Origin: Rothia sp. P100
GTDB taxonomy: Bacteria; Actinomycetota; Actinomycetes; Actinomycetales; Micrococcaceae
DNA: 64,000 nt
Direction of reading: 5' to 3'
Assembly: GCF_023712425.1 (NCBI RefSeq)
Contig: NZ_JAMAYG010000002.1
Span: 62,001 to 126,000 of the forward strand
Translations under genes and position numbers: made by a program
The notes under the pieces: model-generated
Seen by the model: the letters and a program-made list of their open reading frames with translations, nothing else
Database searches by the model: none
Told to the model about the DNA's origin: nothing
In this document: piece by piece, positions 53,667-61,589 of the stretch
How positions within the stretch are numbered: the first letter of the stretch is position 1
Layout: every line of letters starts with the position of its first letter

Positions 53667-54877
53667 GCTTCCTCCCGGGGAGCGGGGTATGTATTAGTGA
53701 AAGTTTCTGCTGCTAGTTTGGCTGTCTTGGTTAGCCCATTCCGTTTAATTCCTGAACGATCAACTCTGCTGCCGACCGCCTGTGCCAGCCAGGCACCGGT
53801 CAGAGCAGACGTTAGGTTTCCCACCTGGAGCAAATCCACGACCCCCACTTTCTGCAGGGCACGGGCACGGATGAGCTGTTCGGTGCGCGGTGTTTCCCGA
53901 GGGACAATCAGAGCAGGGGTATCGGTGGCAAGAATTTCGTTGACCGAGTTGTAGCCACCCATTGAAATCACAGCGGCAGCTTGTTCCATGAGCCCACTGA
54001 GCCCAGGAAGGGAGCCAACCACGCGGGTTCCAGCAACAGCCTTGGCCTGTAGCTTGAGTAGTTTGCGGTTATTCAGTTGTGGCCCGGCAACCACCAGATG
54101 CTGGTAGCCATCTGGCACCTCGCTGCGAACCAGTGTCTGCAGTAGCTGGTAGCCGTCAGAACCGCCGCCGGCTGTGCTGAGAATGAAAGGGGCAGCGTGC
54201 CCCGGGTCGGTCGGCACTTCGGTCAGCTCCCTGCCCTGTGCAAGGTAGCCGGTAAAACGCACCAGATCAGCCAAACATTCGGGGACTTCGCCAGCTGCTA
54301 CGGGGTTGTGAACCTTCCGGTCTCCGTAGACCCAAATCGCGTCAATGAGATGACGGAGGTTCTGGGGGTCCCCGTGTTTGAACCATTCGGCATGTGCGAC
54401 CTCGGGGGCGTCCAGAACTTCACGTAGACCCAGTACCACGCGGACCTCTGGGTTGCGTTGGCGTAGGGTGATGAGTGGGGTCTGGAGTTCTCGCATGACA
54501 CCAAAAATATGGCGGTCGATGATGACCAAATCAGGGTTGAAGCCTAGCAGGCAGGCGTGCAAGAGCTGGGACCGAAGACCAATCAGGTGCTTAGTGCTGG
54601 CATTCAGTGAGCGTGATGCATAAGCCCCCTCTGCCTTGTGGATGCTGGGGATGAAGACCCAGTCAAAGCCTTCGGGCAGTGGGAAGGTGCTTGCATAGGG
54701 CAGACCGGAGACGAGTAATCCCGCCACCGGGCGGCCGGTTAACTTGGGGAAGTGGCGGGCTATATGGTGGGCGATGGATAGGTTGCGGCGGACGTGACCC
54801 AATCCCTGGGAATCGTGGCTGTAGAGCACCACGCGCACAGGCTGAGCGCTAGCTACTTGTGGGAGCATATGTTGCAT
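53654..54877 (-). CDS. GT28-like glycosyltransferase, first gene of glycan operon
   Basis: About 407 residues, resembling the predicted glycosyltransferase group COG4671 with an MurG-like two-domain GT-B fold. The N-terminus VVLYSHDSQGLGHVRRNLSIAHHIA holds a GHxRR motif. The C-terminal half has ILSTAGGGSDGYQLLQTLV and the donor loop AAAVISMGGYNSVNEILATDTPALIVPRETPRTEQLIRARAL. Three start choices: GTG 54892, ATG 54877 (closest to GAGGA), ATG 54868. Activity and substrate are unknown. It heads the operon behind a 400-bp non-coding region. Confidence 0.8.
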   Translation of the reverse strand: MQHMLPQVASAQPVRVVLYSHDSQGLGHVRRNLSIAHHIARHFPKLTGRPVAGLLVSGLPYASTFPLPEGFDWVFIPSIHKAEGAYASRSLNASTKHLIGLRSQLLHACLLGFNPDLVIIDRHIFGVMRELQTPLITLRQRNPEVRVVLGLREVLDAPEVAHAEWFKHGDPQNLRHLIDAIWVYGDRKVHNPVAAGEVPECLADLVRFTGYLAQGRELTEVPTDPGHAAPFILSTAGGGSDGYQLLQTLVRSEVPDGYQHLVVAGPQLNNRKLLKLQAKAVAGTRVVGSLPGLSGLMEQAAAVISMGGYNSVNEILATDTPALIVPRETPRTEQLIRARALQKVGVVDLLQVGNLTSALTGAWLAQAVGSRVDRSGIKRNGLTKTAKLAAETFTNTYPAPREEACTA

Positions 54878-54892
54878 GATTCCTCGGTTCAC

Positions 54893-55277
54893 GCCCTAAG
54901 GGCTGGGCTGTGGGATGGTACCCACCTTTTGTTTTCCTAAGAAAACTCTATGAGTGCATTATGAAAGGAAAATTAAAGTGGAATGAGATTGTTTTCATGA
55001 ATGCCTTCAAAGGTGGAGTTGCTGCGGTAAAAAACTAGTCAAAGCGGTTTTTCTTGCTGTTTTGGGGACGGATTCAGCACTTGTAGGGAAACATGAGATT
55101 CTGCTCTTGATTCAGGGGCCAACGCAGGTTTTCTCATGGATTCCAGCAACCCGCGTCCCCTTTATGGCCTCAAACCAGGAGGTGTTTTTCCCAGCCCCTC
55201 CCCAATACACGAAGAAACAGGCAGAACAGCCTTAGAATGAACAATCAACACCCACCTACAAAGAAGTAGAACTTATT
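54893..55277. other. 385-bp intergenic region between divergent genes
   Basis: AT-richer than its surroundings; should hold the promoter of the minus-strand glycan operon and that of the plus-strand thioesterase gene. A TAGAGT read on the minus strand near 54945-54950 is a possible -10. No reading frame, long repeat or strong hairpin was seen. Confidence 0.45.
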
Positions 55278-56273
55278 ATGAGTCATCAAACCCCATCGCC
55301 CTCCATCACCCTGCGCTTTTTAGCAGCCCCCACCGATGTGCTGACAGCAGGTTCCCAGGGGGTGCACGGCGGCCGCGTACTGGAGTGGATTGATAAGGCG
55401 GCCTACGCCTGTGCCGTGGGCTGGTCTGGCACCTACTGCGTCACCGCCTACGTTGGCCATATCCACTTCACCCGCCCCATCCCGTCCGGGCACATGGTGG
55501 AGGTGCGCTCGCGCATCGTCTACACCGGCCGGTCCACCATGCACATCGTCAATGAAGTGCTCTCGGCTGACCCTCGTGACGGTCTCTTCACGCGTGCTTG
55601 CGATTGTCTGGTGATCTTCGTAGCTATGGACGAGAACCGTAAGTCCCAGCCGGTAACCCCCTATGTGCCGGTCACCGATGAAGAGAAGCGGGTGCAGCAG
55701 GCAGCCATTTCGCGCATTGATTTGCGCAACGCTATTGAAGACGAGATGATAGCGCAGACCTATTCTTCAAACTCCACGGCGCCAGAAATTACCCATCGTT
55801 TTCTCGCCAAGCCCACCGACATTAACTGGGGCGGCAACGTTCATGGCGGCACCGCCATGGAGTGGATCGACGAGGCAGCCACCAGCGTGACCATGGCATG
55901 GAGCGGGGAGCGAACTGTAGCTGTTTATGCCGGCGGGGTGCGCTTCTACCGGCCGGTGCACATTGGGGATCTGGTGGAGGTAACCGCCCGTCTGGTGCGG
56001 ACAGATGCTCGAACCATGGGCGTCATGGTGCACCTGAGGGCTGCGGATCCGCGTGAGCGTGATGAGCAGTTGCCCCTAGCTATTCACGCCTCCATGACCT
56101 ACGTTGCGGTGAATCATGACGGCAACGCTCTGCCTGCCCGCCCCTTCACCCCGCAGACCGATGAGGACCGTGCCCTGCACCAGCACGCTATGCGCCTACG
56201 CGAGCTACGTGCCGAATACGAGCCCATGCCTCTGGTGGCCCCCACCCAGCACAAGGTAAGGTTTACTGACTAA
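55278..56273 (+). CDS. acyl-CoA thioesterase with two hotdog domains
   Basis: Hydrolyses acyl-CoA; 331 residues made of two hotdog (4HBT) repeats. First repeat: VHGGRVLEWIDKAAYACAVGWSG with HFTRPIPSGHMVEVRSRIVYTGRSTM. Second repeat: VHGGTAMEWIDEAATSVTMAWSG with RFYRPVHIGDLVEVTARLVRTDARTM. Both halves keep the HGG-EWID helix, so this is a clean internal duplication. ATG at 55278 has only a weak ribosome site. Substrate chain length unknown. Monocistronic. Confidence 0.88.
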   Translation: MSHQTPSPSITLRFLAAPTDVLTAGSQGVHGGRVLEWIDKAAYACAVGWSGTYCVTAYVGHIHFTRPIPSGHMVEVRSRIVYTGRSTMHIVNEVLSADPRDGLFTRACDCLVIFVAMDENRKSQPVTPYVPVTDEEKRVQQAAISRIDLRNAIEDEMIAQTYSSNSTAPEITHRFLAKPTDINWGGNVHGGTAMEWIDEAATSVTMAWSGERTVAVYAGGVRFYRPVHIGDLVEVTARLVRTDARTMGVMVHLRAADPRERDEQLPLAIHASMTYVAVNHDGNALPARPFTPQTDEDRALHQHAMRLRELRAEYEPMPLVAPTQHKVRFTD

Positions 56274-56350
56274 CTGACTAGGGGGTGACCGGACCTTGGC
56301 GGGAGTGTACGCCTCAATCAAATTTATGGTTGAGGCTGTGCCTGGTGTGG

Positions 56351-56373
56351 TTGCGATGATTGAATCATCGCAA
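56351..56373. terminator. weak hairpin after the thioesterase gene
   Basis: 9-bp stem with a 5-base loop (TTGCGATGA / TCATCGCAA), 77 bases after the stop and between convergent units. A T6 run occurs about 25 bases further on. Terminator role uncertain. Confidence 0.35.
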
Positions 56374-56499
56374 TGGTAACTATTGTTCTTATTACCGCGG
56401 TTTTTTATGGTGTAGATCCTGGGTGTGTTCTCGGAGTACCGTGTGGGTCTGTTAAAGAGCTCACACGTTTCTATGCTCCGGGCCGGCTGAGAGAACGGC

Positions 56500-57996
56500 C
56501 TAGAGCGTATCGAGCAACAGGGCCTGGGCAAAGAAGTCTGCCTCCAGCTGGCAAGCTCGCCAGAAAGCCTGCTGCGCCGCCGCCCGCTGATGATCAGAGG
56601 CTGCCGCCAGCAATCCCTCGGCAATCTGCACTGCCCGAGCGGTCGATGCCTGGAAGGCCTCATCCCTGTAGGCCTCCACCCAATCCTTATAAGGGTGGTC
56701 CTCCGGAATAGCATCAGGCACGAAAGCCGCCAACTGCGCATACAGCCAGAAGCAGGGCAATACCGCGGCGACCGCAACCACGTAGTCGCTTCCAGTCTCA
56801 GCCCGCAAAAAGTCTGTATAAGCCAGAGTCGCAGGGGAGGGATGTACCGTTGAGGGGTCCAGATTCCACTGGGCGTGCATTCCCTGTTCAACCGCGATGC
56901 AACCGGTCACTGACTCCGCCCAGAAGCTGCGCTCCTCAGCCGACTGAGCAGCAGCAGCAAGACGCGCCAAAACTGCAGCATAGATGTTGAGGTAGTAGTC
57001 ATCTTGTTCAATGTAGAACGTGAACTGTGACCCGCTCAAAGTACCCTGCATCAGTGCGGAAATAAAGCCGTCTGACCCAAAACGGTCGAGAGATTCGCCA
57101 GCATATTCCCAGAGCTCCCGGGTGTGCTCACCGGAGGCCTTCACAACGGGCTGGTGCCGGTTACGTTTGTCAGGAACAGTCGGGTTCTGCAGACCCGATT
57201 TAGCTTGTCGGCGCAACCGATGGAAGTGGTCGATGGGTCCGTTACCTGTTCCCACCGCCTGAGCTTCACCATATTGCAGAGCTTCATGTGCCCAGGAGGT
57301 CGCCCATTCAAGAGCTACCTGCGGGCTCTCACCCAGACCCAGCCGGGTTGCCAAGGCAGAAGACAGAGAACAACCGGTGCCGTGCGAGGCAGTGGTATCC
57401 ACAAACCAGGACGCAGCGTGGGCAAGTTCGCCGGTGGCGTTCACCAGGGTGTTGCCCCGGTCATCATCTGCCAGGTGCCCGCCCTTAGCAACCACCAGGG
57501 CACCGGTCTTTTCTGCCAAAACCTGTGCCTGGGCAATCAGCTCAGCTCGGCTGCTCGCCGCCGGTTTACCCACGAGGGCCGCCAGTTCGTCCACGTTTGG
57601 GGTCAGCACGGTGGCGCAGGTAAGCAGGTCAGCGGATACCGAGTCAGCTAGTGCCTGGCCCGAACTTGCCACCATCACAGGGTCAACGACCACAGAGATA
57701 TTGGAGGGTAAGTTGCGTAGCCAGTTCACCACCACCGCAGCAGAGGCCTGGTCGGCGATCATCCCGACCTTGACCGCATCAATAGTTACATCATCACTGA
57801 CGGCCCGTAGCTGGGCTTCCAAAAAATCCGGGTCAGGGGTATGTACCTGCTGGACTCCACGGGTGTTCTGCACCACCAGAGAGGTTACTACCCCCATCCC
57901 GTAGCCACCGGCTGCAGCAATGGACTTCACATCAGCCTGTAAACCTGCGCCCCCCGTGGGATCGGTACCGGCAATAGAAAGGACACGAGCTATCAT
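56500..57996 (-). CDS. thiD: bifunctional HMP kinase / TenA (ThiD-TenA fusion)
   Basis: 498-residue fusion. The ThiD domain (about 1-265) phosphorylates hydroxymethylpyrimidine and its phosphate: ARVLSIAGTDPTGGAGLQADVKS at the start, VVDPVMVASSGQAL, LTPNVDELAAL, and the anion hole in TTASHGTGCSLSSAL. The TenA domain (about 285-498) is a helical thiaminase II/aminopyrimidine hydrolase: ELWEYAGESLDRFGSDGFISALMQGTLS, FYIEQDDYYLN, catalytic Cys in VAAVLPCFWLYAQL. Together they salvage degraded thiamine into the pyrimidine half. It overlaps thiE by four bases. Last gene of the thi operon. Confidence 0.93.
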   Translation of the reverse strand: MIARVLSIAGTDPTGGAGLQADVKSIAAAGGYGMGVVTSLVVQNTRGVQQVHTPDPDFLEAQLRAVSDDVTIDAVKVGMIADQASAAVVVNWLRNLPSNISVVVDPVMVASSGQALADSVSADLLTCATVLTPNVDELAALVGKPAASSRAELIAQAQVLAEKTGALVVAKGGHLADDDRGNTLVNATGELAHAASWFVDTTASHGTGCSLSSALATRLGLGESPQVALEWATSWAHEALQYGEAQAVGTGNGPIDHFHRLRRQAKSGLQNPTVPDKRNRHQPVVKASGEHTRELWEYAGESLDRFGSDGFISALMQGTLSGSQFTFYIEQDDYYLNIYAAVLARLAAAAQSAEERSFWAESVTGCIAVEQGMHAQWNLDPSTVHPSPATLAYTDFLRAETGSDYVVAVAAVLPCFWLYAQLAAFVPDAIPEDHPYKDWVEAYRDEAFQASTARAVQIAEGLLAAASDHQRAAAQQAFWRACQLEADFFAQALLLDTL

Positions 57997-58628
57997 GCCA
58001 TCAACTCCTTCAAAGCACGGGCAGCCTCGGCTGGATCAGTAGCCGCCATAATCGCAGACACCACGCAGCAACCTGCAACACCCGTCCTGCTGACCTCAGC
58101 GATGTTGCTGGTATTGAGCCCGCCAATGGCGACCGAACAAATACCTGATGCAGCGGCATCGGCCGCTAGCGCCTGCAAAGTATTCAGGCCAAGCGCTGCG
58201 CCCGCATCCTTCTTGGTGCTGGTGGCGTAGACCGGCCCCATCCCGATAAGGTCGGGGCGAATGCTACCACTCAGTGCTGCCCGGAGCTCGGCGTGGGTTC
58301 CCACCGACAGCCCGATTCGGGGCCCAGCACCGAGTAATTCACGGGCGGTCTCCAGGGGCATGTCGCCCTGACCGATGTGCACATCAAGGCTAAAGTGGGC
58401 AGCTACCTCTACCCGATCATTGACGACGAGGGGAACTTTTGCGGGTTCGGTGACGGAAAGAACTGACTCAACGAGAGCTGAGAAGGTTGTATCGTCGAGC
58501 TCTTTGTCGCGTACCTGGACGGTATTCACGCCACCGTCAATGGCTTCGGCAACCACTCCTGCTACCTTCTGCCACCCGCCAGCCATGCCAGAATCCGTGA
58601 CCAAGTATAGGCCGTAGTTACCTATCAT
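57993..58628 (-). CDS. thiE: thiamine phosphate synthase
   Basis: Joins HMP diphosphate and thiazole phosphate to make thiamine phosphate. It has 211 residues and a TIM-barrel. Signatures: GGVNTVQVRDKELDD, LVVNDRVEVAAHFSLDVHIGQGDMPLE, GPRIGLSVGTHAE, DLIGMGPVYATSTKKDAG and VAIGGLNTSNIAEV. Start overlaps the thiM stop (TAATG). Confidence 0.95.
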   Translation of the reverse strand: MIGNYGLYLVTDSGMAGGWQKVAGVVAEAIDGGVNTVQVRDKELDDTTFSALVESVLSVTEPAKVPLVVNDRVEVAAHFSLDVHIGQGDMPLETARELLGAGPRIGLSVGTHAELRAALSGSIRPDLIGMGPVYATSTKKDAGAALGLNTLQALAADAAASGICSVAIGGLNTSNIAEVSRTGVAGCCVVSAIMAATDPAEAARALKELMA

Positions 58629-59440
58629 TAGAGCACCTCGGTTTCACAGCTGGTGGTGCACCCTTCAGCAAGGTGAAGCCCATCGAGCCATGCCTCACGA
58701 AACGTTCCCGGACCTTTTGCAAGGGGGTGAGCGTATTCGGCGGCCGTAGCGAAGGTGGCGTGAGCGGCGGCCGCGGCTTCGTGGGCGTCATCCCAGGCTG
58801 CCAAGTACGCAGCAACGACGGCACCCAGGGAACAGCCTGTGCCGATCACCAAAGGCATGAAGGCACTGCCGCCGCTAACACGGGTGATTCGATGGGTGGA
58901 GACAATGATATCGGTGGCCCCTGAGAGGGCAACCACCCCGCCGGTTTCGCGAGCTAGGGCTATCGCCGCATCCAGGGCCGCTTCACCAGAATCGGTGGAG
59001 TCAACTCCTCGGCCTCCTGAGCGCTCTTGCTGGGTGAAAGCAGCGTGAAGGTTGAGAATTTCTGAGGGGTTGCCGCGAATAACGGTGGGTTTGGAGGTAA
59101 GTAACTCGACGGATAGTTCAGTACGAACCGTCAATCCGCCGACAGCTACCGGGTCAAGCACCCAGGGTGTACCGTGTGCAGTCGCTACTTTGACGGCGCT
59201 ACGCATGGACTCCACATAGTAGGGGTCTGGATTGCCCATGTTAATGAGCAGGGCATCTGCCACTGCTGCGAATTGGCCTGATTCCTCGGGGTGGCTCACC
59301 ATCGCGGGGGAGGCGCCCACTGCCAGAAGAACATTGGCTGAAATTTCCTGAACTACCGAGTTGGTCAGACAGTGCACCAGAGGGTTGCGAGCCCGGACAG
59401 TACGGTTAATGATCTCAATTGGCATGCTGGATGGAGTCAT
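58628..59440 (-). CDS. thiM: hydroxyethylthiazole kinase
   Basis: Phosphorylates the salvaged thiazole moiety of thiamine. It has 270 residues from ATG 59440 (a GTG precedes it directly). Motifs: PLVHCLTNSVVQEISANVLLAVGASPAM at the N-terminus, LLINMGN, WVLDPVAVGG, RGNPSEILNL, and GTGCSLGAVVAAYLA near the C-terminus. First gene of the thi operon. Its ribosome site (AGGGA) is part of the TPP riboswitch, so translation should fall when thiamine diphosphate is plentiful. No thiC or thiG nearby: a salvage rather than de novo set. Confidence 0.95.
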   Translation of the reverse strand: MTPSSMPIEIINRTVRARNPLVHCLTNSVVQEISANVLLAVGASPAMVSHPEESGQFAAVADALLINMGNPDPYYVESMRSAVKVATAHGTPWVLDPVAVGGLTVRTELSVELLTSKPTVIRGNPSEILNLHAAFTQQERSGGRGVDSTDSGEAALDAAIALARETGGVVALSGATDIIVSTHRITRVSGGSAFMPLVIGTGCSLGAVVAAYLAAWDDAHEAAAAAHATFATAAEYAHPLAKGPGTFREAWLDGLHLAEGCTTSCETEVL

Positions 59441-59442
59441 CA

Positions 59443-59522
59443 CACATTCCCTTCGCTAATACTAACTAGAGCAGGTTCAACGGGTTTAATCTCAGCGCCA
59501 GAGACGGCGCACCCCGAGTGGT
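59443..59522 (-). ncRNA. TPP riboswitch (THI element)
   Basis: On the minus strand the element carries, in order, CTCGGGGTGC, a GCGCC/GGCGC hairpin, CTGAGAT, ACCCG, GAACCTG, the CTAG-TTAGTA-TTAG hairpin, and GCGAAGGGAA. These are the conserved pieces of the thiamine diphosphate aptamer with P1 to P5 in place. The final AGGGA is also the thiM ribosome-binding site, six bases from the ATG, implying control of translation initiation. Confidence 0.93.
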
Positions 59523-59653
59523 ACTCACCATGGTAGCAGGTGAAATGTGCCCGTAGTTACATTGCTAGTTACGTTGCTCAGCGGATTAAAATGTTATTCA
59601 ACCGAACCCGCTGAGTTATGCCTGTCATGGATGCTGGTATTTGACGCCCCCTA

Positions 59654-59659
59654 TAAAAT
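59654..59659 (+). promoter_or_regulatory. candidate -10 element of hisD (leaderless)
   Basis: TAAAAT within TATAAAAT, ending six bases before the GTG start, so transcription should begin at about the start codon. No classical -35. Confidence 0.5.
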
Positions 59660-59665
59660 AGAGGT

Positions 59666-61024
59666 GTGAGCACTATCGATAGCACCCAGAGCCCGGCAGC
59701 CCCAATGCTGCGCACCATCGACCTGCGCGGCACCAGCCATTCCTATAAGGAGTTGCGCCAGATTGTTCCTCGCCAAACCAGTGACTATGTGGGCAACGCT
59801 CTCGCCACCGTCGAAGACATCATCGCCAGGGTACGCGCCGACGGCGCCCCCTACCTGCGCGAGCTCTCACAGCGTTTTGACGGCGTAACCCAGGGTGCCT
59901 TGCGCGTGCCCCAGTCTGCCGTTGACGGTGCGGTTTCCGCCCTAGACCCTGCGGTGCGTGAGGGTCTTGAAATCGCCATCTCCCGCACCCGCGCCTTTGC
60001 GGCCGCCCAGCGTCCTGATGATAAAACTATCGAAGTAGCCCCCGGCGCTAAGCTCACCAACCGCTGGACGCCCGTACGCCGTGCTGGCGTCTACGTGCCC
60101 GGCGGTCTGGCCGTTTACCCCTCATCCGTCATCATGAACACTGTGCCCGCACAGGCGGCTGGTGTTGGCTCCCTGGTGCTGTGCACCCCGCCCCAAAAAG
60201 AATTCGGCGGTCTGCCCCACCCCACCATCCTGGCGGCAGCAGGCCTTTTGGGGGTCACCGAGGTCTGGGCTATCGGCGGCGCCCAGGCGCTAGCCGCTAT
60301 GGCCTACGGCATTGATGACGACGGTGAAACCCTAGAACCGGTCGACACCATCACCGGTCCCGGTAACATCTTCGTCGCCATGGCAAAACGAGCTCTGCAG
60401 GGCGTGGTGGGCGTTGATGGCGAAGCCGGAACCACCGAAATCGCGGTCATTGCGGATGACACCGCCAACCCAGACTACGTAGCGGCTGACCTCATTTCCC
60501 AGGCTGAGCATGACCCCAACGCCGGGTCAATTTTGATTACCCACAGCTCGGCTCTTGCCGAGGCGGTGACCGAAGCCATCACCTGTCGCGCGGCTTCCAC
60601 CAAACACGCCGAGCGTGTCGCCACCGCCCTGTCAGGCCCCCAGTCCGGCATTATTCTCACCAACTCTCTGGATCAGTCCATTGTTGTGGCAGATGCCTAC
60701 GCCGCTGAGCACCTTGAGATTCACACTGAGGGCGCCGCGGCCGTCGCTGCCCGCGTCCGTAATGCTGGCGCTATTTTTATCGGCGGTTTTTCGCCTGTGC
60801 CTCTGGGGGATTACGCTGCTGGTTCTAACCACGTGCTTCCCACCGGTGGGTCGGCCGCATTTGCCTCAGGTTTGAATACCACCGTCTTCATGAAAGCGGT
60901 GCAGCTGATTGAGTACTCCAAAGAAGCTCTAGCAGAAATCGGTGACGCTATTGTCGCTGTCGCTGAGGATGAAGATTTGCCCGCCCATGGTGAGGCCATT
61001 ACCGCCCGCTCGAAAGGCAACTAA
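59666..61024 (+). CDS. hisD: histidinol dehydrogenase
   Basis: Zinc-dependent last enzyme of histidine synthesis (L-histidinol to L-histidine, two NAD+). It has 452 residues. Segments: [91 protein letters not shown] and [17 protein letters not shown] at 59666 has only GAGG one base away but a TATAAAAT at leaderless spacing. The stop overlaps nrdR (TAATG). No other his genes in the window. Confidence 0.95.
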   Translation: MSTIDSTQSPAAPMLRTIDLRGTSHSYKELRQIVPRQTSDYVGNALATVEDIIARVRADGAPYLRELSQRFDGVTQGALRVPQSAVDGAVSALDPAVREGLEIAISRTRAFAAAQRPDDKTIEVAPGAKLTNRWTPVRRAGVYVPGGLAVYPSSVIMNTVPAQAAGVGSLVLCTPPQKEFGGLPHPTILAAAGLLGVTEVWAIGGAQALAAMAYGIDDDGETLEPVDTITGPGNIFVAMAKRALQGVVGVDGEAGTTEIAVIADDTANPDYVAADLISQAEHDPNAGSILITHSSALAEAVTEAITCRAASTKHAERVATALSGPQSGIILTNSLDQSIVVADAYAAEHLEIHTEGAAAVAARVRNAGAIFIGGFSPVPLGDYAAGSNHVLPTGGSAAFASGLNTTVFMKAVQLIEYSKEALAEIGDAIVAVAEDEDLPAHGEAITARSKGN

Positions 61025-61500
61025 TGTACTGCCCCTTCTGCCGTCACACCGACTCCCGCGTTGTAGACTCCCGTACAACCGATGACGGTGGCGCTATCCG
61101 CCGCCGCCGCCAGTGTACCGAGTGCGGTAAGCGTTTCACCACCGTAGAAACTACCGCCGTTGCGGTCATCAAGCGATCCGGGGTGACCGAGCCTTTCAAC
61201 CGAGGAAAAATTATCTCCGGTGTGCGTAAAGCTTGTCAGGGGCGCCCTGTCGGTGAGGACGACCTGGCTAAACTGGCCCAGGAAGTTGAAGAGTCGATCC
61301 GTGCTAAGGGTCTGGCAGAAATTGATGCCCACGAAGTGGGCCTGAGCATCCTGGAGCCGCTTTCACGTCTGGACACCGTAGCCTATCTTCGCTTCGCCAG
61401 CGTCTACCAGGCCTTTGAATCCCTGGCTGATTTTGAGCGAGCTATCGCAGACTTGCGTAACAGTGGGGCTGAGGAGGGCGAGCAGCCAACCCTCATCTAA
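61024..61500 (+). CDS. nrdR: transcriptional repressor NrdR
   Basis: Represses ribonucleotide reductase genes in response to ATP/dATP. It has 158 residues: an N-terminal zinc ribbon with CPFC and CTECGKRF, then the ATP-cone ([29 protein letters not shown]). Translationally coupled to hisD. Closed by a bidirectional terminator. Confidence 0.95.
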   Translation: MYCPFCRHTDSRVVDSRTTDDGGAIRRRRQCTECGKRFTTVETTAVAVIKRSGVTEPFNRGKIISGVRKACQGRPVGEDDLAKLAQEVEESIRAKGLAEIDAHEVGLSILEPLSRLDTVAYLRFASVYQAFESLADFERAIADLRNSGAEEGEQPTLI

Positions 61501-61543
61501 GTCAGTGACAGTCGCACCCGCAGGTGTGGGGTCCTTAGACACA

Positions 61544-61589
61544 AAATGCTGAGAGGCAGTACCCTGGTGGGCACTGCCTCTTAGCATTT
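61544..61589. terminator. bidirectional terminator between nrdR and glgX
   Basis: 17-bp stem with one G-U pair (61544-61560 with 61573-61589), 12-base loop, between convergent genes; the right arm ends in TTTA and overlaps the first base pairs of the glgX stop. Confidence 0.82.

Noticed and set aside
56481-56500. GGCCG/CGGCC hairpin at the end of the thi operon
   Set aside because: Only five base pairs and overlapping the stop codon; not a credible terminator.
56373-56711. 112-codon plus-strand frame
   Set aside because: Extends into the TenA coding sequence antisense; no features.
57124-57904. two overlapping 175-codon plus-strand frames
   Set aside because: Both are antisense to the ThiD domain, which has clear motifs on the minus strand.
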